In this document: piece after piece, positions 1 to 9,978 of the stretch | Numbering within the stretch: position 1 is the first letter of the stretch | How the letters are laid out: each line of letters begins with the position of its first letter | Assembly (NCBI GenBank): GCA_039707655.1 | Contig: CM077665.1 | Coordinates: forward strand, 287,746,205 to 287,810,204 | DNA length: 64,000 bases | Direction of reading: 5' to 3' | Source of the DNA: Elymus sibiricus | Taxonomy: Eukaryota; Streptophyta; Magnoliopsida; Poales; Poaceae | Notes under the pieces: generated by a model | Database searches by the model: none | What the model was told of the DNA's origin: nothing | Seen by the model: the letters and a program-made list of their open reading frames with translations, nothing else | Translations under genes and position numbers: made by a program

Positions 1-725
1 AATTTGGAATTTTTTGGAATTTTTTTCGAATTTTTTGAAGCTCCAACGGATACCTCAACGGCTAGCTCTTTGGACGAATCACAGCGTGCCACGTCAGCTA
101 GCCGTTGCCGCCGCCACTACCGCCCGCGCTACCGCCCGCCGTGCCAGCGCGCCGCCCCGCCTCCCGCCTGCCTCCCGCCGCCAACGCGGGCAAATACCCC
201 CACGTCTCACCCGCCTCCAACGGATCCATCGCCCGCCCCTCTCGTCTCGCCCGCCTCCCGCCTCGCTACCGCCCGAGCGCGGGCGGTACCGCCCGCGCTA
301 ACGCCCGCGTTGTCACCAGCCGTATACGTATGACAACAAGTGAGCCGAAAGCAAGGTCAAAGTCCAAAGGCCACGCGAGCGCAACAACCACCCGCAAAGA
401 AAAGCACCCAAATAAAAGGGAGTTCCTCATCCTCCACGCGCGCAAATACAAAACTCAAAAACAAAATCAGCTCACGGGACGCCGAGGAAAGGAAACCTCT
501 GCGTCGCTGCGCGCCGGGAAGCGCCGCACACCGACACCCGCCTGCCCCCACTTACCAGCCTGACACCCAGGCACCCACCACGACGCGTTCTCTCTCTCTC
601 TCTTCAAGTAGCAGTGAACCCCACTCCCCGTTTCTCACTCCTCCGCCTTCTTCCCAAACAACGCACCACCACCGCAGACGCAGCAGCAACCGCACCTAAT
701 CCAGAGCCAGCTAGAACCCGCCGCC
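1..725 (+). promoter_or_regulatory. Upstream region and 5' leader of the FLA gene
   Basis: This GC-rich stretch lies directly upstream of the FLA start codon. It contains A/T-rich runs (1-40), a 12-bp inverted repeat (56-107), low-complexity CCGCCCGC-type tracts (110-310), a TATA-like AAATAAAAG at 410-418, and a CT-microsatellite at about 588-604 typical of plant 5' leaders. The start codon context GCCGCCATGG at 720-729 is a near-ideal monocot initiation context. ORFs here differ in every frame and look like composition artefacts. The transcription start is not determined. Confidence 0.5.
56..107. repeat. 12-bp perfect inverted repeat in the FLA upstream region
   Basis: CAACGGCTAGCT at 56-67 is repeated as its exact reverse complement AGCTAGCCGTTG at 96-107, with a 28-base spacer. 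It may be a regulatory palindrome or the remnant of a small transposon. No target duplication was identified. Confidence 0.6.
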
Positions 726-3271
726 ATGGGCGCGCCGCTCTACGGCGCCGTCCTTCCCCTCCTCTGCCTGGTACTCGCCGCGGCGGCGGTGCCGGAGCAG
801 CAGCCCACATTGCCCTCCTCTTCAGCGGCGAACAGCTCGACGGGGGTGAACTCCAACTCGGTGCTGGTGGCGCTGCTGGACTCGCACTACACGGAGCTGG
901 CGGAGCTGGTGGAGAAGGCGCTGCTGCTGCAGTCCCTGGAGGATGCCGTGGGCCGGGGCAACGTCACCATCTTCGCGCCCCGGAACGAGGCCCTCGAGCG
1001 GGACCTCGACCCGGAGTTCCGCGCCTTCCTCCTTGAGCCCCGCAACCTGCGCTCCCTCCAGCGCCTGCTCCTCTTCCACGTCCTCCCTTCCCGCCTGCAC
1101 TCCGCCTCAGGCGTCTGGCCCGCCTCCACCGCGCGGATGACGCTCTCCGGCGAGCACCTCGAGCTGTCCGCGGACGGCCAGAAGATGCTAGTCGGCACCG
1201 CGGAGGTAACGCGGCCAGACGCGGTGGTGAGGCCCGACGGGGTCATCCACGGCATCGAGCGGCTGCTGGTGCCGCGGTCAGTTCAGGAGGATTTCAACCG
1301 CCGCCGCAGCCTGGCTGCCATCTCGGCCGTGCTCCCCACGGGCGCCCCCGAGGTGGACCTCAGGACGCACAGGCTGAAGAAGCCCGCGCCGCCCGTGCCC
1401 CTCGGCGCGCCGCCCGTGCTGCCGGTCTGGGACGCCATGGCCCCCGGCCCTTCCATCGCGCCGGCGCCGGCCCCCGGGCCCGGATCCGGGAAGCACCACT
1501 TCGACGGGCACAGCCAGGTCAAGGACTTCATCCAGACGCTGGTCCTCTACGGCGGGTACAACGAGCTCGCGGATATCCTGGTGAACCTGACGTCGCTGGC
1601 GACGGAGATGGGGCGGCTGGTCTCGGAGGGGTATGTGCTGACAGTGCTGGCCCCCAATGACGAGGCCATGGCACGGCTGACCACGGACCAGCTCAGCGAG
1701 CCCGGGTCGCCGGAGAACATCCTCTACTACCACATGGTCCCCGAGTACCAGACGGAGGAGAGCATGTACAACGCCGTACGGAGATTCGGGACGGTCAGGT
1801 ACGACACGCTGCGGCTGCCGCAGAAGGTGACGGCGAGGGAGGCCGACGGGTCGGTCAAGTTCGGGCACGGCGAGGGGTCCGCCTACCTCTTCGATCCGGA
1901 TATCTACACCGACGGGAGGATCTCCGTGCAGGGCATCGACGCAGTGCTCTTCCCGCCGGTGGAGGACACGGGCAAGAGCGGCAGCGCCTCGGTCGCAGCC
2001 TCGCCCGTGAGGAAGGCCCCGGCCGTCACCGGCACCCCCAAGCCCAAGCTCCGACGAGGTCAGTACAGTAACTTATCTTGGTCACCCTAGTTTATTTGGG
2101 TATATATATTAACATTAACATGAGTTGGTATACATAAAGCAACGCGGTAAATGTAGAGCTTGAGCAAGAATGGTCGTGTCGATGGTTACTAGTAAAAGAA
2201 AAAATGGAAAAAAGAGAAAACTCTATTCTGAACGAAATGCAAACAAAGAATTTGACAGAACAAGGAGACGGAAGGAGGGTAATTAGGAACCCTTTGTCGG
2301 TGGTGGGTCGCCGTCGCTGTTGGCACGTTCGCAATTGCCGGGCATCCAAGCAATGACCACACCTCACCAACAAAATTTGTGGTGTTAATTAACCCATTAA
2401 TAATAGGCTTTATTATAGGTCTAGCACCTCACGCAGGACAGAGAGACAGAAGCTTTCAGTGGTCCCGGCAAGCTGGGTAGGCGGGCCCGGGTAGGAGTAA
2501 ATGCCGCAGGGGTAGAATTTTCTGAAGCACATCATTCGATTCGGTGAAAATGGTTGGTGGCACGTTCTTGGTAGTATATAGGGTAATAAAGAATCGAGGG
2601 GAGCCGCTGAAGAAACCGCGTGTGCCCACACCGCATTGTACGGGAAGACAGCGAGCTCTGAGCTGTGCATTGACATCGATGTCTCAACCTCAATCTCAAG
2701 TGGTGGTGAGCTGGCCCCGCGTTGTCAGTGTCACGGGATCGATCCAGGGACGGCGCGCACATCAAGCAGGCCATTATCACGACGGCATACAGCTGTTCGT
2801 GCCCGTGGGTCAGTTGCCGTGCTCTAGCCCGTCTGCTTTGCTTGCTTGTGCCCGGGAAGATCGCGTGGCTGTCCACGAGAGATGTTTTTTCTTCTCGACG
2901 AAGAAAGCCAAATCAAGAACACTCAATAAACACTTACTGGCGCATGATTGCATCTTTATTGTGTGCAACAAAGGTTGCATGGCGTCGAGATGGAGCATGT
3001 TTGGTGTCCTCTCCTTGTCTCCAACCAGCACCACATCATTAAACAATGTTGAAGTGACAGGGCACCTGTAAATGTGACACACCACCCAACACCAACGCAT
3101 GAAAATGAAAAAAACATAGACATAACTTTACTCTCTTTTTTTTTTGCCAAAATATTCATTGTCTTACTATCTTTTCTTTTCTTTGTCGGTGTTACAGGGA
3201 AGTTGTTGGAAGGGGCGTGCCAGATGGCAGCTGTCTTCGGTGGGCGATCACACTTCACGAGCTGCCAGTAG
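726..3271 (+). CDS. FLA: Fasciclin-like arabinogalactan protein, two FAS1 domains (2 exons)
   Basis: Exon 1 is 726-2058 and exon 2 is 3198-3271, giving 468 residues. Residues 1-21 form a signal peptide. FAS1 domain 1 (about 45-185) has H1-like TIFAPRNEA and H2-like LLLFHVLP. A Pro/Ala-rich AGP glycomodule follows at about 220-253 (APGPSIAPAPAPGPG). FAS1 domain 2 (about 262-412) has TVLAPNDEA and ILYYHMVP. N-glycosylation sequons are NSS36, NVT79 and NLT287. No C-terminal hydrophobic GPI signal is seen, which fits the Arabidopsis FLA15-18 group. The donor G|GTCAGT (2059) and acceptor TTACAG (3197) join in phase 1, and the short last exon starts KLLEGACQ and ends SCQ, matching the conserved tail of that group as I recall it. 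Without splicing the frame would end at 2090 in intron sequence. Such proteins act in the cell wall and apoplast in adhesion and wall assembly. This is the only convincing host gene in the window. Confidence 0.93.
2059..3197 (+). other. Single intron of the FLA gene (1139 bp, phase 1)
   Basis: GT at 2059-2060 and AG at 3196-3197 bound this AT-richer stretch. A pyrimidine-rich run (about 3125-3190, mostly T) precedes the acceptor, as expected for a 3' splice site. ORFs within it are not conserved-looking and I treat them as chance. No complete transposon was recognised in the intron. Confidence 0.88.
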
Positions 3272-3927
3272 ATCATGGCCGATGATGGCGACCACGGGTG
3301 GACGCATATCTCCCTAGCTGCTTTGCTTGCCTCCTCGCGAGGCTGAAAGATGAACATGAATTTTGGTTAATAAGGGTAGTGATGAGGAGGAAGGCAGAGC
3401 TGCTGGTTGCTTGTTGGGCCGTCAGGAAATTAGGAGCAAAAAGGTGGATGGAAATTTGTTTATACGGGAGATCAGATCGACATCAGTGTATAGCAATTTT
3501 CTTCTTCTTCTTTATTTGTTTGATTTGTGGGTTATGATGCTACATGCTTTTTGATAAAAAAAAAAGGAATTCCCAAAACATGGGTACGTTCTCGGCCATT
3601 CATCAGTTTTGTATGTTTCTTTGCATTTTTGTTAAAAAAAAGGAATTCCCAAAACATGGGTACGAAATTTTTGTGAAGTAAGATGAAAATATATGTTGTG
3701 TTGTTACAAACGAGCTTAACGAGCTACTCGTGAAATGATTAGCTTGTTCGTTAAGCTCTTTAATCTTAACGAACTGAAATTGATGATTGGCTCTCTTCAT
3801 TAAGAAGCAAGCTGCGAGCTTAACGAGTCGAACCATCGAGCGCTCATTAAGCTCGTGAGGTACAAGCTTTTGGTCTAGCCCTAGACGACAACATAAACAA
3901 AACTACAAACACCACACACATTACTTA
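3272..3927. other. FLA 3' flank, no gene seen
   Basis: The stretch presumably holds the FLA 3' UTR and polyadenylation region. It has poly(A) runs, a 24-bp direct repeat (3565-3588 and 3641-3664), and a cluster of GAGCTTAACGAG-type motifs in both orientations between about 3710 and 3860. I see no coding region. Confidence 0.6.
3565..3664 (+). repeat. Direct repeat, 24 bp, 76-bp period
   Basis: AGGAATTCCCAAAACATGGG followed by TACG occurs at 3565-3588 and again at 3641-3664, each preceded by a poly(A) run. It looks like a short local duplication downstream of FLA. Confidence 0.85.
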
Positions 3928-4280
3928 GAGCATCTCCAACAGACGCACGTTCACACAGCGCGCGCAAAAAAAAATATGCAGCGCCAAAATAGCATCTTTT
4001 AACGCGCGGGAGGGCGTTTGCTCCAACAGACGCCTTAAAATATGGGTCGCGCCGCGTCCAATCTGACGGACCCACCTGCAGCAGCCCAACTTTTGCAGCG
4101 CGCGCGAGTGGGCGCACCAAATACGCAACGCGCGAGGCCGTTTTCCCCAGCGCGCTGAACTTTGTTTACCGCACGCGCGATTTTAGTGCAGCTCTTGGAG
4201 CGCTAGTTTTGACCGCGCACGCGCTATATAGCTGTTTTTTTCAGCGCGCGGCTTATCTAGCGCGGCTGTTGGAGATGCTC
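3928..4280. mobile_element. Tourist-like MITE (PIF/Harbinger type)
   Basis: The element starts GAGCATCTCCAACAG (3928-3942) and ends with the exact reverse complement CTGTTGGAGATGCTC (4266-4280). TTA flanks both ends (3925-3927 and 4281-4283), the 3-bp target duplication expected for PIF/Harbinger MITEs. The 353-bp body is rich in GCGCGC and has no transposase. The position just downstream of a gene is typical for such elements. Confidence 0.9.
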
Positions 4281-5156
4281 TTAGTCTATGTAGAAGCCTT
4301 TTGTCACTCGCACCCGCCGGCGGTGCTAGTTGCAGGCAACACGAAGCAGCTCCCCACCCCGGCGATCCTCCTCATCGTAGGAGATGTCATGCATGACCGT
4401 CGAGGTTCCAGAGTTCAATGCCTCGCCATGTGGATGCTCCCGGGCTTCTTCGGCACTGACTCTTAGTCGTTGTCCTATGTGTCGCCGACGTTTGTGACAG
4501 CCGGAGTCTTGACCCCTGATGTTACTCGTGAGGCCCGGCGCTCGGCGGGAGGTGCTCCGCGCACTACATGCGGGACAACAAGAAGGGCACGATGATCATA
4601 GTATCGGCGTGCTCGACAACGAGGTGTTCCTACTCCTCCACGATCAGAGGGCACCACAACGCCGGCACCATGCACCACCACGTCGGTGTGGGGCTGATCC
4701 CCCTCTACCCCCCCTCCTCCGATGATGAGGTCAACCGAAAGCCACCTCGTCGCCCGAGCTCGAGGAATCGTCTAACGGTTCCGATTCAGACGTGGTTTGG
4801 TAGAATGGGTGGCGGCAAGAAAGAGCTCTGGTTTGTGGAGGGTGCTGGTAGGAATTCATAATAGCGGGGTGGTCAATCAGCGTCGCGCCGGACGGTGAGC
4901 CACTTTTTCGAGGGAAAGGAGCCGAAGTGGTGACGAAATAAATTTCTAACACCTCTAAGTCACAAAGCGGTAGGCAATAAAAAAATACATCATTGACCGA
5001 CCACTAAAAACCAGTGAGTGATGAAATATATCATAGACGAGCCATTACATAACAACCTGTCACTAATAAGTTAAGGTCAGATATAACCCATCAGTGAGTT
5101 ATCTTTGATGACCCTAAAATTGGCTGATCTATAACGAGTTTCCAGAATAGCCCCTC
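4281..5156. other. Intergenic DNA with transposon-like debris, no gene
   Basis: The segment 4281-4930 is GC-rich with short ORFs and no recognisable protein. From about 4950 to 5156 it becomes AT-rich with motifs such as CCATCAGTGAG and CAGTGAGTGATG in alternating orientation, resembling a decayed DNA transposon. Removing element A joins this segment to 19379-19402, where the same sequence seems to continue. Family not assigned. Confidence 0.35.
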
Positions 5157-5161
5157 GAAAT

Positions 5162-6019
5162 TGATGAGGACATCACCACCACAGTTACACCCACATCCCT
5201 TGCTGGTACACATATTGGACCAATTACTAAAGCTCGCGCACGTCAATAAAATACCAGGTACTTTCATTTCTTGATAATGATTTTAGTGTTCATGAGAATA
5301 TGATGCTGCCTAAATTATATACATTTGTGTTGCTTACCAATGAAGGGACTAAAATGGACAAGAGGGATGAACACTAGAGCATGGTCAAGCTTGTACAAGG
5401 CGCGCGCGAAGGGAGCGAGAACGGTGTTTTCGGTGGAGATTTTAGCACTTTAAAGCCACTATCATTACATATAAGAAGATGGATGAAATATAGAGGATGC
5501 CCTTTCATAAAATTCGGCCTTAACTTAATTTAGGTGTCGCGCCGCCTTATTCTGGGCCAGGCCCATGTAATTTTGAAATAACTCTTATTAGGCTGTTTTT
5601 AGAGTCCGTATTGTAAAGAAAACGACCCAGGAGGTGTTTTAATCCCACCTTGCCAAGAGTGGATGAAATCCCCTTCCTTTTCCCCTATAAAAACATCCCT
5701 TAAGGCATCGTTTAGACTTGAGTTTTGTTTAGATTAAAGTTCGCCATAGTTGCAATGTTTGTGTTCAACGACCAGACCAAGACGTCACAGAACCCCACTT
5801 TCATCAATAGTTTTCCATTTATATTTGTAATATCCAGATTGCACTTTCAATCTCTTACTTATTCTTCGTTTGCGTGTAGGAAATAGTCCCTGGTCAGGTT
5901 GATCATGCTCCGGCATGTTCAATAACCTTTCGAAGTTGGTTTAACGATTGCTAAGGCGCGGCGTCTTCACACGTTCGTAGTCGGATTATGAAAGTCTACT
6001 CCACCGAAATGATAGTTAC
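5162..6019 (+). repeat. Element A 5' LTR, first part (split by element B)
   Basis: This aligns by eye with 18461-19330, including GAGGACATCA, CAGTTACACCCACA, a shared stretch ending CCAGGTACTTTC, and the terminal region CGTAGTCGGAT. The LTR resumes after B at 16282 and ends at 16318. It carries the overlapping integrase-tail coding stretch as well, as expected for an LTR that contains the end of pol. Confidence 0.85.
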
Positions 6020-7535
6020 TGATGACCCACAAGTATAGGGGGTCAATCGTAGTCCTTTCGATAAGTAAGAGTGTCGAACCCAACGAGGAGCAGAAGGAAA
6101 TGACAAGCAGTTTTCAGCAAGGTAATTTTTGCAAGCACTGAAATTGTAGGTAACAGATAGTTTGATAGCAAGATAATTGGTAACTAGCAAGCAACGGTAA
6201 CGGTAAATAAAGTGCAGCAAGGTAGCCCAATCCTTTTGTGGCAAAGGGTAGGCCAGAACAGTCTCTAGTAATAAGCAAAGTGTTCTTGAGGGTACACGGG
6301 AATTTCATCTAGTCACTTTTATCATGTTGGTTTGATTTGTGTTTGCTACTTTGATAATTTGATATGTGGGTGGACCGGTGCTTGGGTGCTGTTCTTACTT
6401 GAACAACCTCCCACTTATGATTAACCCCCTCGCAAGCATCTGCAACTACGAGAAAAGTATTAAGATAAAATGTAACCATAGCATTAAACGTTTGGATCCA
6501 AATCAACCCCTTACGAAGTAGCGCATAAACTAGGGTTTAAGCTTCTGTCACTCTAGCAACCCATCATCTAATAACTACTCCACAATGCATTCCCTTAGAC
6601 CCAAGGATGGTGAAGTATCATGTAGTCGACGTTCAGATGACACCACTAAGGGAATCACAACATACATATCATCAAAATATCGAACGCATATCAAATTCAC
6701 ATGATTACTTGCAACATGACTTCTCCCGTGACCTCAAGAACAAAGGTAACTACTCACAAATAATATTCATCCTCAAGATCAGAGGGGTATTGAATAGCAC
6801 AATGGATCTGAACATATAATCTTCTACCAAATAAACCATATAGTAATTAACTACAAGATGTAATCAACACTACTAGTCACCCACATGTACCAATCTGAGG
6901 TTCCGGTACAAAAATTGAACACAAGATATGAACTAGGGTTTGAGAGGAGATGGTGCTGTTGAAGATGTTGATGAAGATTGGCCTCCCAAAGATGAGAGGG
7001 GTGTTGGTGATGACGATGGCTTCGATTCCCCCCTCCGGGAGGGAAGTTCCCCCGGCGGAATCGCTTCGCCGGAGGGTAAAAGTGCTCCTGCCCAAGTTCC
7101 GCCTCGAGACGGCGGCGTTCCGTCCCGAAAGTCCTCTACTTATTTTTTTCTAGGTCTAAAGACCTTATATACCAGAAGATGGGCACTGGAGGTGGGCCGA
7201 GGAGGGCACAACCCACTAGGGCGCGCCTGGGGGGCCTGGCGCCCTGGTGTCTTGTGCCCACCAAGGTGGCCCCCTTTGGTAGTTATTTGCTCCAGTATTT
7301 TTAATATATTCCAAAAATATTCTCCGTAAAGTTTCAGCTTTTTTGGAGATGTACAGAATAGGTATCTCTGATGTGCTTTTTCAGGTCCAGAATTCCAGCT
7401 GCCGGTATTCTCCCTCTTTGTGTAAACCTTGCATATTATGAGAGAAAAGGCATTAGACTCACTCCCTAAAGCATTATTATTCAACAAAACATTATAAATA
7501 ACAGTAGGAAATCATGATGCAAAATGGATGTATCA
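6020..7535 (-). repeat. Element B 3' LTR (left copy)
   Basis: It is nearly identical to 14762-16276. A minus-strand TATA box lies at 7165-7171 (TATATAA), with a GC-rich palindrome at 7205-7260 just upstream of it on that strand. Its right border is followed by the polypurine tract. Confidence 0.92.
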
Positions 7536-7550
7536 ACTCCCCCAAGCTTA
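7536..7550 (-). other. Element B polypurine tract
   Basis: On the minus strand this reads TAAGCTTGGGGGAGT and abuts the 3' LTR start TGATAC. The tract primes plus-strand DNA synthesis in retroelements. Similar sequences recur at about 9031-9045 and 14203-14215. Confidence 0.85.
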
Positions 7551-9076
7551 GACCTCGCCTGTCCTCAAGCGAAAGCCGATATTGAAAAGCATGACCACAT
7601 GGTTTGAGAGAGAGGTGTCGACAAAAACAAAATACAGACATAGTAGCATCATGCTTATTATTATAATAGCAACAAACTCTATCATAAAGATTATTCATAT
7701 AATCTCATCATATAACTTCTCATGAACAAGTAACAATTCATCACAACATAGAAGTATAAAGTATAAACCTTATTGAAAACAACCAAACTATGTTCTCAGT
7801 CAACTTTGCAACTACAATTCATCATATTTTCAGGAAGGGTCTCGTGTCGGAGCCTTTTGGCAAGTCCACATATTCAACTATCATTTAGTCTTCTATGATT
7901 TCTAACACTCACAGCATACCCATGAGCAAAAAGTTTCAACCGGACACATAGAAAGATAGGGGCTTATAGTTTCCCCTACCAACGTATTCACCTCAAGGGT
8001 GATGTGCCTAGATCTTTCCTCACCACATGATGCTTGCAAAAAGAAAAAGTAAAAAGGAATAGGGGAGAATACTTTGACTCTTGCATAAAAGTAAATACAT
8101 AAAAGTAAAAGATAGGCCCTTCGCAGAGGGAAGCAGAGGTTGTCATGCGCTTTTTGGTTTGTATGCCCAATCCCTTAATGTAAAAGAACATCACGCTATA
8201 TTGCCCCCTATGATAGCAACCTTTATTACGTAGTCCATCGCTTTTATTACTTTGCCATCATAAGTTTGTATAGCGCTCAATTTTCTCTTACACTAATTGA
8301 TCAAAACACATTTAGAAGCAAATTTTATTGCCTTATTGCACCGTAACAACTTACTTGAAGGATCTTACTCAATCCGTAGGTAGGTATGGTGGACTCTCAA
8401 AACATGAATTTGGGTTTTGGGTTTTTGGATGCACAAGTAGTATCTCTACTTAGTGCGGAATTTTTGGCTAGCAAAGATATTGAGCAAGCACCACATGTTG
8501 AAGGATCTATGACAATATAACTTCTATGTGAATATGAACAAACATAAATCATTACGTTGTCTTCCTTGTCCAACGTCAACAATTTTGACATATAATATTT
8601 AATGGGGGCTCACAATCATAAAAGATGTCCAAGATAGTGTATTTGCATGTGAATCTTCTCTTCCCTTATTAATTCTTTCATGAATTGCATCATTGACCAA
8701 TGCTATGTTTGTCAATCTCCAACAAATTTTACCACTTATACTTTTCCTTATGTGATGTCATTACTTACCATAAGATTAGCATATGATTCTTTTCATTTAT
8801 TTCTCTTTCCTTTTATTTTGATTGCAACAAGAAAGTAGAGAGGCAAAAGCTCAAACCAAACTTTATTATATAACTCTCACTCAATTACATAGATAGATAG
8901 ACCACGAAACTAACACACGAAAATGGATCATGCTAAACTTTTATTCAGCTAAATCAAAAAGGAAACTAAAGATCGAACTAAAATAGGTAAAGGTGAATAA
9001 AAGTGATGGTGATACGATACCGGGACACCTCCCCCAAGCTTGGCTCAAGCCAAGGGGAGTGCCCATACCCATGTGC
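7551..9076 (-). other. Element B non-coding region between ORF3 and 3' LTR
   Basis: No coding potential is visible on either strand. The layout parallels the 3' non-coding region of element D (for example the GCGAAGGGCC-type segment near 8110 and one near 46130), supporting relationship between the two families. A polypurine-like inverted repeat, CTCCCCCAAGCTTGGC with GCCAAGGGGAG, lies at about 9030-9060 just downstream of ORF3. Confidence 0.7.
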
Positions 9077-9590
9077 TCAAGTCTCCTTTGGTGGTGGTGA
9101 TGAAGAAGGTGGTGGTGATGAAGTGGTAGGCTTGTCCTCCAGCTTCCAGGGCAAGGGCTCACCATCAAAAGTTGACGCACTAGTCCCCTGAGTCCTGCAA
9201 CTGACAGCTAAACTCATACCTTTAAATCTTGCTTCATATTCAAAAGCTTGGTTTTGAAGATCACAGATTTGACTTTCCAGAAAATTGATTTGCTTGTTGG
9301 GGGTGAAGATGGTGTCCTTCACAGACCGGCCATCCACCATCTGATCACGGGTGAATTCCGTGATTGGCACTAAGTCCACGCTCCACCATCCTTTGGCACT
9401 TGAAGATGTCTTGCTCCACCGCCTCGAGCCTAGCCACCACGCTTCCGGTCCTCTTGCGCCCCTGAACATCATGGATGTGGAGCACCCCCTCACGCATCTC
9501 AATGGCTTGAGGGTGCTTCATCACCTCCGGCAAGTACGGGTTGATGACCATCTCAAAGAACTTGTCCTTGGAGGAGCTTGGTGGAGCCAT
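9077..9590 (-). pseudogene. Element B ORF3 (env-position ORF), frameshifted
   Basis: The frame opens at a genuine ATG at 9590 (MAPPSSSKDKFFEMVINPYL) and runs to about 9345. The likely continuation is a different frame at 9502-9077, charged and helix-prone (QINFLESQICDLQNQAFEYE), so an indel in the overlap has broken it. ORFs in this position occur in Athila-like elements and are often called env-like. I see no signal peptide or membrane segment here, so an envelope role is not supported by the sequence. It has its own putative promoter (see 9591-9810). Function unknown. Confidence 0.6.
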
Positions 9591-9810
9591 GGAGATCTAG
9601 ATCTGACGAGAAAACAACACGAAACAAGAACAGAGAATTTTTCTGCGATGCGGTGATCAAAATAGTCGGGGGTATATATAGAGAATTTTTATTCTTGGAA
9701 AGCAAGAATATGGAGGGAAAACGGAGTCAGGAAGGTGTCCGAGGTGGGCACAACCCACCAGGGCGCGCCTGGCAGGGCTGGCACGCCCTGGTGTATCGTG
9801 CTCACCTTGG
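9591..9810 (-). promoter_or_regulatory. Putative internal promoter and leader of element B ORF3
   Basis: On the minus strand a TATATATA box lies at 9673-9680, followed about 80 bases later by the ORF3 ATG. Upstream of the box is a GC-rich palindrome (9743-9806: GGTGGGCACAACCCACCAGG pairing with the reverse complement ending GTGCTCACC). The same palindrome-then-TATA order occurs in the B LTRs (7205-7260 and 7165-7171). This suggests a duplicated LTR-type core promoter driving a short mRNA. Inference from sequence only. Confidence 0.55.
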
Positions 9811-9978
9811 TTGCCTTCCAGTTTATTTCTTGTTTTCCTAATTTTTCTAATATTCCAAAACTGACAGAAAATATTTTTGCAGATTTTTCGGAGTCCGTTT
9901 ATTTACCGTATCATGTACCTCCTATTTTTCAGAATTCTGGAGTGTTCCAGAAGGTTTCTTTTATGTGTTCCTCCGGTG

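Noticed and set aside
110..310. Possible minisatellite of CCGCCCGC units
   Set aside because: Low-complexity GC-rich upstream sequence without a constant unit length.
1278..1868. 196-codon minus-strand ORF within FLA
   Set aside because: Antisense shadow of the GC-rich FLA exon.
2544..3071. 175-codon ORF downstream of FLA exon 1
   Set aside because: It lies in the FLA intron, has no domain and no sensible start context, and the flanking splice signals explain the region.
9351..9656. 101-codon + strand ORF
   Set aside because: Shadow of element B ORF3 on the minus strand.
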